Shown here piece by piece: positions 56,745 to 64,000 of a stretch of DNA of 64,000 nt. The DNA is taken from the NCBI GenBank assembly GCA_018335875.1, contig JAGXRN010000007.1:36362-100361 (forward strand), written 5' to 3'. Each line of letters opens with the position of its first letter. Position 1 is the first letter of the stretch. Both the position numbers and the translations under genes were made by a program. This DNA comes from Dethiobacter sp. GTDB taxonomy: Bacteria; Bacillota; Dethiobacteria; Dethiobacterales; Dethiobacteraceae. The notes below the pieces were generated by a model. It saw nothing but the letters and a program-made list of their open reading frames with translations, was not told the origin of the DNA and made no database searches.

Positions 56745-57905
56745 ATGAACATTAAATCTTTTAACAAGTTTATTGTCGGCATTACTGCCATACTAATGTT
56801 GCTTGCTACTATAGGAAATGCGGTTGCTACTTCTGCGATCAAAGACGGCACATATACAATTGAGGTAACTGCATTACAGGAGAAACACGATTTGCCATCA
56901 CAGATGGACAATAGCATTATAAAGCCGGCCACTTTAGAGGTTACAGGTGGTCAGGTATTTGCAATATTAACAGTAACGGGAAGCTCAAACCTCGGTAGGA
57001 TCAGTTTTCAAAACACAGCCGGGGAATTTGAAGCGGCTGAAGTTGTTGAGAACGATAATGAAGCAAATACCAGGACTGTAAAATACCCGGTTGAGGATCT
57101 TGAAAAACCAGTTATGATACAAACAGTAATAATTCCCGCCGGTGGGATAACTGTGAGATTCAGGTTAGCTTTCAATAAAGAAAGTTTAAAACAACCTGGT
57201 GATGGTTTGCCGGAAGAAACTGAGGCGACTCCTATACCCAAACCTCTCATACCGGAAGCCACAGGTAAGGATATTTTCCACTCTTCACAGATGATACAAT
57301 TCAGGGATCCGGCACGTCCGGGGGTAATAATTGATGTAATACCCACACAGGAAGCATTCCGGTCAGCACTTGCAAAAGGTTATATCCTGTTAATTCATCC
57401 AAAAATCACACCAGGAACAACGGGTAATGATATTTTCCATTCTTCACAGATGATACAATTCAAGGATCCGACACGCCCGTGGGTTATAATTGATGTAATA
57501 CCTACCCAGGAAGCATTCCGGGAAGCGCTTGAAAAAGGTTATATCCTACTAAATACTGTTACTGTAAAGGCAATGCATGCAACAGATGAAGGCACCGTAT
57601 CGAGCGCTGACAGCAACCTGATAAAACTAGCTCAGTATAAAGTCGTTAACGGTATAACTTATGTTTATGTTACTATGAATCGTGCCGATATTATGTCGAA
57701 TTTGGGAGTAATAAACACTGCCGGTGAATTTACGCCTGCCGAAGTGGCAGCGGAGAATTTAAGAGGTGCCACATCGCAAGAAAAAACAAGAACCTACAAG
57801 ATAGAAGTTGCAAGCTTTGATGATTCTGTTCTAATGCAGACAACAGTTGACAGGGGTGCAATGGGAGTAGCGCAAGTTCAGTTTAGATTGGTGTTTGAAA
57901 AATAG
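56745..57905 (+). CDS. Secreted protein with two NEAT-like domains flanking a tandem repeat
   Basis: Signal peptide; DGTYTIEVTALQEKHDLPSQMDNSIIKPATLEVTGGQVFAILTVTGSSNLGRISFQNTAGEF...VRFRLAF; second copy ITYVYVTMNRADIMSNLGVINTAGEF...VQFRLVFEK. Confidence 0.75.
   Translation: MNIKSFNKFIVGITAILMLLATIGNAVATSAIKDGTYTIEVTALQEKHDLPSQMDNSIIKPATLEVTGGQVFAILTVTGSSNLGRISFQNTAGEFEAAEVVENDNEANTRTVKYPVEDLEKPVMIQTVIIPAGGITVRFRLAFNKESLKQPGDGLPEETEATPIPKPLIPEATGKDIFHSSQMIQFRDPARPGVIIDVIPTQEAFRSALAKGYILLIHPKITPGTTGNDIFHSSQMIQFKDPTRPWVIIDVIPTQEAFREALEKGYILLNTVTVKAMHATDEGTVSSADSNLIKLAQYKVVNGITYVYVTMNRADIMSNLGVINTAGEFTPAEVAAENLRGATSQEKTRTYKIEVASFDDSVLMQTTVDRGAMGVAQVQFRLVFEK
57262..57553 (+). repeat. Two-copy in-frame tandem repeat in the NEAT-like protein (period ~159 nt)
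   Basis: TGKDIFHSSQMIQFRDPARPGVIIDVIPTQEAFRSALAKGYILL / TGNDIFHSSQMIQFKDPTRPWVIIDVIPTQEAFREALEKGYILL. Confidence 0.9.
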
Positions 57906-58006
57906 CAGGTTGCAAAGGGGGAGAGAGATTTTTGTCTCTCTTCCCCAAGCTAATTAATTGTATTGATTATGAGTATATCTGACAGGTATTAATTGTAATA
58001 AAAGAG

Positions 58007-58940
58007 GTGTCGAAGATGATTGTATCCTGGAATACTACTAATGCATGTAATATGTATTGTGACCATTGTTACCGGGACGCAGGGGTCAAAGCTGAGGAAG
58101 AACTAAGCACAGAAGAAGGCAAAGCGCTGTTGGATGAGATAGCCAAAGCAGGTTTTAAAATTATGATTTTCAGCGGCGGCGAACCTTTTATGAGGGATGA
58201 TATTATTGAGCTTGTTGCTTATAGCCGCAGCCTGGGGCTGCGGCCGGTCTTTGGCACCAATGGCACTCTGATTAAAGCGGAAGTGGCAAGACAATTAAAA
58301 GAAGCGGGAGCAATGGGTGTGGGAATCAGCTTAGGATCCGAAAAAGCATGACAAGTTCCGTCATTATGAAGACGCCTGGGAGCAGGCGGTCCAGGGAATG
58401 AAAAACTGTCTGGCCGCTGGCGTGCCGTTTCAGGTACATACCACTGTTGTTGACTGGAACTATCATGAAGTGGAGCAACTAACCGATCTGGCGGTGGAAC
58501 TCGGCGCTGTTGCCCACCATATCTTTTTCTTAGTGCCCACAGGCAGAGGGGCAAATATCGAGGAAGAGTCTCTGCGTGCAGAAGGATACGAACACTTGTT
58601 GCAAAGAATTATGAAGAAGCAACAGCAAGTATCGATTGAGCTGAAGCCCACCTGTGCACCACAGTTCATGAGAATTGCCAAAGAAATGGGGATGGAGACG
58701 CGATTCGGCAGGGGATGCCTAGCTGGCACCTCCTACTGTATCATCGGCCCTAAAGGAAAAGTTCAGCCCTGTGCGTATATGGATATGGAAGTCGGCAATG
58801 TGAGGGAAACGCCCTTCAGCGAAATTTGGCAAAACAGTAAAGTATTTAAAATACTGCGCACAATGGAATACAAAGGCGGTTGCGGAACCTGCCGCTACAA
58901 AAAGATTTGTGGTGGCTGCCGGGCCAGAGCAGCGTTCTAG
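58007..58940 (+). pseudogene. Radical SAM/SPASM protein of the NirJ/AhbD-like family, frameshifted and C-terminally truncated
   Basis: MIVSWNTTNACNMYCDHCYRDAG...FSGGEPFMRDD...VGISL / frameshift / KHDKFRHYEDAWEQAVQGMKNCLAAGVPFQVHTTVVDWN...GCLAGTSYCIIGPKGKVQPCAYMDMEVGNVRE...GCGTCRYKKICGGCRARAAF*. Confidence 0.8.
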
Positions 58941-59144
58941 GCAATATTTAGATCAGCTGCCTGCCAAATATCTTTATAATAGCTTATTAGGCGTATAAAT
59001 GTTTGGGTTCGTAGCAACGGTTTCTTTATAGGGGAAGCAATTCGCTAATAAAGACTAAAGTTTTTGATGATTTTACTGAACAAAATCATATTAATATCAG
59101 CTCAAGTACTTTTAATAAGCTCAATAGACTTCCACTTAAAAGCT

Positions 59145-59447
59145 AAGAAACACAAATGTAACCTGATTTGTATTTGTAATACGATTCTCTTTTTCAGGTA
59201 TAAGTTCTAAAAGGATTCCTCCCTCTTTAGAGTTAAAGGGACCTCTATATATATCTATGTTGCCATTCTTAACAAAATAAACCTTGCTCGTAAAGTTGAC
59301 ATGGTTTTCGCCGATGACCGAATTTGGATAGATTATTCTGGAGTATGTCCCCAAGTTACCACTATTATCTTCGCTTAATTCTAAAAATTTTTTTGTTTGT
59401 ATTTGGGCAAGTGCCTCAAAAAATTTTTCTATTTTTACAGACGAAAT
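59145..59447 (-). pseudogene. C-terminal fragment of an uncharacterised protein
   Basis: Open frame ISSVKIEKFFEALAQIQTKKFLELSEDNSGNLGTYSRIIYPNSVIGENHVNFTSKVYFVKNGNIDIYRGPFNSKEGGILLELIPEKE..., no start. Confidence 0.4.
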
Positions 59448-59488
59448 TCAAGTAGGCTTAGACATTCTATGTGGATTTACAGATTGCA

Positions 59489-59963
59489 ATGCTAATTCTG
59501 AAGTATATGATATCCGCCTGACCACTGTTCAAAGTCATAAGCATACATACCCATCCACCTTACAAATGCTTTCTGATTATTTATATATATAGAAGGTCCA
59601 GCGGATTTTTGAATTCGCCAACCACTGTCCATTTCCCAAGCAACTTTTACCGGTTTCATTCAGCCAATGATGTTCGACAAATCCTCCAAATCTTGTTTCT
59701 GAAGGACTATTTTGTGCTTCATACTTGTTCTTAGGGATTGAGCCAGAAATTTTAAATGATAATCCTTGATAAGCAAGGCCAAGCTCATAATTATATTGAG
59801 AAGGGCCTTCTTGATAGGTAGGATAATTTACCTCGGCCAAATACGATGTTGGCGTCCAATGAAGCGTCTGTTGCCAAATCATATACCCAGTTTTAGGAGA
59901 AGTATACCTATTTGTTACAACGACCCAATAATCCATATCGCTAATAGTTGCATAATAAAACAT
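59489..59963 (-). pseudogene. Frameshifted uncharacterised (probably secreted) protein
   Basis: MFYYATISDMDYWVVVTNRYTSPKTGYM...FGGFVEHHWLNETGK continues in another frame as VKVAWEMDSGWRIQKSAGPSIYINNQKAFVRWMGMYAYDFEQWSGGYHILQN*. Confidence 0.55.
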
Positions 59964-60428
59964 TGAATAATCTCTTGCTTCAAAAAATTGGTTGTTCCAT
60001 CCTATTATAGTTATCTAGTACTATTAGCCAGTAAGTGATTCGTGTATCTTTTTCCTTTGGCTCTTAGCTCATAGGCTAAGAATAAGTAAGCCGCTATTCA
60101 CACCAAGTTTAAATTTAAATACCTGTTCTTTATTAGGCTCTTCCTCTAAAGCTAATATATCATCAGAATTAAGCATGGCAAAAAATACATCTTGGATAAT
60201 ATTATGTTCAAGTAGCTTATCCAGGAGGCACATCTCATCAAGTCCTGCGGTAATAACGCAAAAGAGAGCATATTTATAGAAAAAGCACCCTTGTAGGTGC
60301 TTTAATATTATATTTCTTTCCTGCTGATAATACACTCTCATCTGTAAGTGGAGGATGAAATCGGCAATATCTGTACAAACACCCGTTCTGCATGGTATAA
60401 TCTACCTAACAGAAAGGCGGTAAACATG

Positions 60429-60545
60429 ATGCATAATACCTATCATTTCAGGCTCTACCTTACAAAAGAGCAGCAGGAAACAATCAATCAAATCATTGGT
60501 TCATGCGCTATGTTCATAATTGCTACTTGCAAAAGAAGAAACCTC
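60429..60545 (+). mobile_element. IS200/IS605 TnpB (OrfB) N-terminal remnant
   Basis: MHNTYHFRLYLTKEQQETINQIIGSC then frame shift to MRYVHNCYLQKKK; matches the TnpB start Y.FRLYPTKEQ...I..CRFVYN. Confidence 0.6.
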
Positions 60546-60562
60546 TTGGAAGGAGGTTTCCT

Positions 60563-61060
60563 ATGCAAGACAATGTAGTAAGGCTTACGCCTCGTATGGA
60601 TGAGAATTTACAAAATGTGTTTACAGGCTATGGATGTGTACCTGTGCTTACAAATTACGGTTGCACGTTCTATATCCATATAGATGCTGAGACAATTAGA
60701 GATTGCCGGGAAAGAGATTGCCAGGTGCAGCTGGGTCTGTGTAACATCGAAGGGTTCCCTCTCGTTCATATTTTGATAAAAATATATGACCGTTCTACAA
60801 AGCCACTGCAGTTTGACTGCTTGTTTAATGTTTTTAACGAAAGTGAATACAAAAGGGTATTGGCCTTTAAGGACCAGGAAGAAATCGTTTTCTACTGGTA
60901 CGATGAGAATTTGAAGTACATACGCTCTTCAGAGGTTCAGTGGACAGAAGATAATCGCCGGAGGGCGGCTGAGATTGTTGAGGCAACGCATAACATGATG
61001 GAAAAATCGTGCAGTGAAGGCTTTGAGTCTGCCAGGAAAAAGTTTTTTGAAGGGGTTTAG
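60563..61060 (+). CDS. Uncharacterised protein with SD inside a hairpin
   Basis: MQDNVVRLTPRMDENLQNVFTGYGCVPVLTNYGCTFYIHIDAETIRDCRERDCQVQLGL...; SD aaggagg precedes ATG 60563. Confidence 0.6.
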   Translation: MQDNVVRLTPRMDENLQNVFTGYGCVPVLTNYGCTFYIHIDAETIRDCRERDCQVQLGLCNIEGFPLVHILIKIYDRSTKPLQFDCLFNVFNESEYKRVLAFKDQEEIVFYWYDENLKYIRSSEVQWTEDNRRRAAEIVEATHNMMEKSCSEGFESARKKFFEGV

Positions 61061-61298
61061 ATTCGTGGAATGCTTATAGGGACTATGATTTTGTATTCTT
61101 TGGGCGACCAGCTTATAACCATACAAACCGTGAAGTCCGTAGTCTGCATTGTATGAGAGGTTTCTGGCTGGAAACTCCCAAGCCAATGCCAAGGAATGGG
61201 ACAAAGCAGTGATTATATTTGAGGCAGCTCGCAAGGGCTGTTTTTTATGGTCTTCTGATGCTTTATAAGCTAGGCTAGAGGCTAAGAATATTAAGACA

Positions 61299-61727
61299 TC
61301 AGTCAATGGCGGCAATAACGTATTCAGCAAATTGTTTAAAGTCATCCAAGCCTTCATTTAGTATCCCGGCAAGTAATACAGCGTCTACTTTAGCGTACTC
61401 ATGAACCAGAATGTTGCGAAGCCCCGCCATTCCACTGATTTTTTGGACAAATTCCTGTGGAATAATATTTTGCTTTCCAAGCTCCTGTAATATATCTTTA
61501 TAACTGTCTACAGAAAGTCCTTTTTCAGCAAGGATATGATTGCCTATATCCAAAACGATTTGAATACAGATTTGCAATCCCCTCTCGATAATCCACAGCT
61601 TCTCCAAATCTTCTTCAAGTTCTCTAGCGTTAGCTCCTTTGTGCTTTCTCAGCTGTCCTAAATACCGATCCAGATCCTTTAACTTCTGCAGAACCAAGTC
61701 TTTCTTAACCACATTACAGCCCTCCAA
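61299..61727 (-). CDS. hepT: HepT-like toxin (DUF86), second pair
   Basis: GLRNILVHEYAKVD = RX4HXY; overlaps MntA. Confidence 0.88.
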   Translation of the reverse strand: MEGCNVVKKDLVLQKLKDLDRYLGQLRKHKGANARELEEDLEKLWIIERGLQICIQIVLDIGNHILAEKGLSVDSYKDILQELGKQNIIPQEFVQKISGMAGLRNILVHEYAKVDAVLLAGILNEGLDDFKQFAEYVIAAID

Positions 61728-62151
61728 AAGAGCCGTTTTTCAGGCGCTCTTTTAAATATTCGTTCTGGACAAATAAAAACGGTTGAAAATCAAGGTAGTC
61801 TCGCATCACACAGAAATGAAAATCAACCCTCTCATTTTCGTCATGACAGAGAATCAGTTTGCCCTGTTTAAGGATATTATAGGCGAGAAAAAGTGGGGCC
61901 TCGTTTAGAACCACAATGTCAACTTTTTGCTTTATTACATTCTCTGTTTCAGCTAAAAGCTCGCTTTTGTATCCAAAAGTGCCGCTTACCGGCATGCTCT
62001 TTTTATTAACATAAACTGCAACATCCACATCGCTAAGCCTGTTACTTGTTTCTTCTGCCACTGAGCCAAAAAGATACGCAAATATAATTTCTTTTCTTGG
62101 TTCTAATACATCTTGCAGGTTTTTTATAATTTCATGCAACTTAATCACCAT
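61714..62151 (-). CDS. mntA: MntA-type nucleotidyltransferase antitoxin, second pair
   Basis: YLFGSVAEETSNRLSDVDVAVYV = GSX10DXD. Confidence 0.88.
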   Translation of the reverse strand: MVIKLHEIIKNLQDVLEPRKEIIFAYLFGSVAEETSNRLSDVDVAVYVNKKSMPVSGTFGYKSELLAETENVIKQKVDIVVLNEAPLFLAYNILKQGKLILCHDENERVDFHFCVMRDYLDFQPFLFVQNEYLKERLKNGSFGGL

Positions 62152-62511
62152 CCCCTCCTGACAAGAAGATACGAACGAGTCAATGACTTATTTTGATTCA
62201 GTATACCATTATTTACCTTACGAAACAAGAAATGTCCGGTTTTGAGCAAAAATAGGAACAACCTCCGGCTTCTCTGGAATTATTTAAGTATCGCCTCAAA
62301 CATCCTGAGAAAGAGTTGCCTTCAGAACTTATGGTAACACTGAATAACAGTCTTGGGCAAGAAGAAGTTTTAACCTGCCGGAATTCAGGTAAAAATCAAT
62401 AGAACAGGAAGTAAAAAAATGCGAATTATAAAGGTGAAATTCGCATTTGCTGATATTACATACCTAGTAAACATAACTTACGATATCACACAAGGCTATT
62501 TTCTATCTCCT

Positions 62512-63093
62512 TTACTCTATTTCTCTAAGCTGAATATCTACCTGAAAACTACCTGATGCTACTGGTAGCATCACGCGAAGAGCCTCGAGACGGGCGCTCA
62601 GGTCATCTACAGAGAACGTCCCGCGAAGTACCACCTGAAACTCGTTAACAGCAAATTCAACCTCTGCTTCCTGCCCGATATCCGTTAATATTTCCAGATC
62701 CATAGGCGCCACTTTGGAAGCATTTTTCTTTCTGGGACGACGGGTTTTTCCCCATTTTTCCGGTTCCTTGATTTCAATCAGTTTACCTTTGCGGTCTTTG
62801 ATTAACCCAAGGTTACTCCGCAATGTTTGGATGCGGTGTACAGGTACACCCCAGTGTTCGGCCAAACGCGCATCGCTGTTGTTGGAAATTAGTTGTTTGA
62901 GCACCCCCTGTGCATCAACTTTGTCCTCAATCTGTAGGAACTCGTCAAATGAGATATTGGTTTCCGTAGGAATCTCTCCTTTCATATATGTAATTACCAA
63001 CCCGGATCTGCGGTATTTTCTTCTTGTTGCAGCATCGCCAAAATCCATAGGTGACAGAATTTTGCGCGGCCGCTTTTTCCCGACAAGCGCCAA
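62512..63093 (-). CDS. Uncharacterised basic protein with a possible HTH segment
   Basis: MALVGKKRPRKILSPMDFGDAATRRKYRRSGLV...DARLAEHWGVPVHRIQTLRSNLGLIKDRKGKL; no family recognised. Confidence 0.55.
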   Translation of the reverse strand: MALVGKKRPRKILSPMDFGDAATRRKYRRSGLVITYMKGEIPTETNISFDEFLQIEDKVDAQGVLKQLISNNSDARLAEHWGVPVHRIQTLRSNLGLIKDRKGKLIEIKEPEKWGKTRRPRKKNASKVAPMDLEILTDIGQEAEVEFAVNEFQVVLRGTFSVDDLSARLEALRVMLPVASGSFQVDIQLREIE

Positions 63094-63718
63094 AATAATC
63101 GTTCCTTTTTATTTCAAAATAAAATGATTTTTTTGATTGGGAGCATATAGAATTATTCCCATTTATTCTCTAAATATTCCCTTTATGAAATTCATTAGTA
63201 GTTCTTTGACATCCTTAGTTCTGTCATTTTATCTAAAACTAGATTGTAACTCGGCTTTTGATAGTATTTGTATCTTGTGACAGTAAGCAAAATAAAAAAG
63301 CGTGATTACTTTAGATCACGCCGCTTTTAGTCTTTTGTTACAGCGACTAATGGAATATGGCAGCAGAACTACAACATACAGTGAATTTCAAGGCATCGTT
63401 GGCCAAACCTCTAGCTTGATACCGCAAATCTAGTATTACTCTGCGCCTCCACTGCTTACGGTAGTGAGGGGCCAGCCCAACGATGTATAGTAGGATCAGT
63501 ATAAATATTTATAGAGTATTTGGAAAATCGTGTTGAACTAACATTTGAAATTCATGTGTACCATTCCTCAAATCGGATAATTGTGTTTATCAATTTCCAA
63601 TTACCAGTGACCGAGAAACTGATATGGCCTGATCAGCAGTTAAGTTGCCGAAGAGTGTAAACTTTACCCCATACTGAAGCCAACTGACTCTAAGGATCTG
63701 TGAAATATTAAACTAAAA

Positions 63719-64000
63719 TCAATTTTTCGGTAGAATGGCATAATTCCACTCACCATGAAATTCAGAACGCTCTATATGAACCGCCGCCAACTCTTTATCG
63801 GACACCTTGATCCCTTTTGGGTATTCCTGTGTGTCCAGTTGACATTGAATGATCAAGCCGGCTTTAGTAGTGGTGTTGGCAATGAGGTTAACAATGGTTT
63901 CATGGCTTACAAGAGGTCGCCCGCGCCAGTTTTGGGTGATATGCGAAAACATTCGGTGCTCTATGGCGTTCCATTTGCTGGTACCCGGAGGATAGTGGCA
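63719..64000 (-). mobile_element. ISAzo13-like transposase, C-terminal part (continues past window edge)
   Basis: CHYPPGTSKWNAIEHRMFSHITQNWRGRPLVSHETIVNLIANTTTKAGLIIQCQLDTQEYPKGIKVSDKELAAVHIERSEFHGEWNYAILPKN*. Confidence 0.85.

Noticed and set aside
1-64000. CRISPR array or intact prophage
   Set aside because: No regularly spaced repeats and no phage structural or terminase genes seen; only IS remnants.

Overview
This looks like a window from an anaerobic Clostridia/Peptococcaceae-type Firmicute (inference from gene content and style). From start to end it holds: the N-terminus of a TAXI-type TRAP solute-binding lipoprotein; an alpha/beta hydrolase; a minus-strand GlpA-like oxidoreductase operon with an internally deleted FAD-oxidase gene; a glutamate-synthase-domain protein; a CoA-transferase/thiolase/SDR/acyl-CoA dehydrogenase set; a hemerythrin, Rrf2 regulator and NifU-domain gene; a split transketolase; an aldehyde ferredoxin oxidoreductase with a MoaD-like protein and a reductive-dehalogenase-like protein without a Tat signal; a large cobalamin block (three cobalamin riboswitches, a Cbi/Nik-type cobalt ECF transporter with two extra components, cobT, two tandem cobQ genes and cbiDETLFGHJXCA-cobU-cbiB-cobSDC); two separate MntA/HepT toxin-antitoxin pairs; and a degraded zone with a truncated 5S rRNA, a half tRNA-Arg and collapsed regulator/ABC genes. 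The most interesting locus is about 49.5-58.9 kb. There a perfect TTGACA-17-TATAAT promoter is followed by a Fur-like palindrome, a DUF2325 gene and a leader with mutually exclusive hairpins. The genes after it encode a NifH-like ATPase, a FecB/FecCD/ATPase importer, two nitrogenase-component-1-like proteins (Cys pattern about 3+1), a secreted protein with two NEAT-like domains and an internal tandem repeat, and a frameshifted NirJ/AhbD-like radical SAM gene. I propose this as a candidate iron/heme-responsive, nitrogenase-like tetrapyrrole (or metal-chelate) uptake and reduction system. No database search was run; all family calls come from motif recognition.
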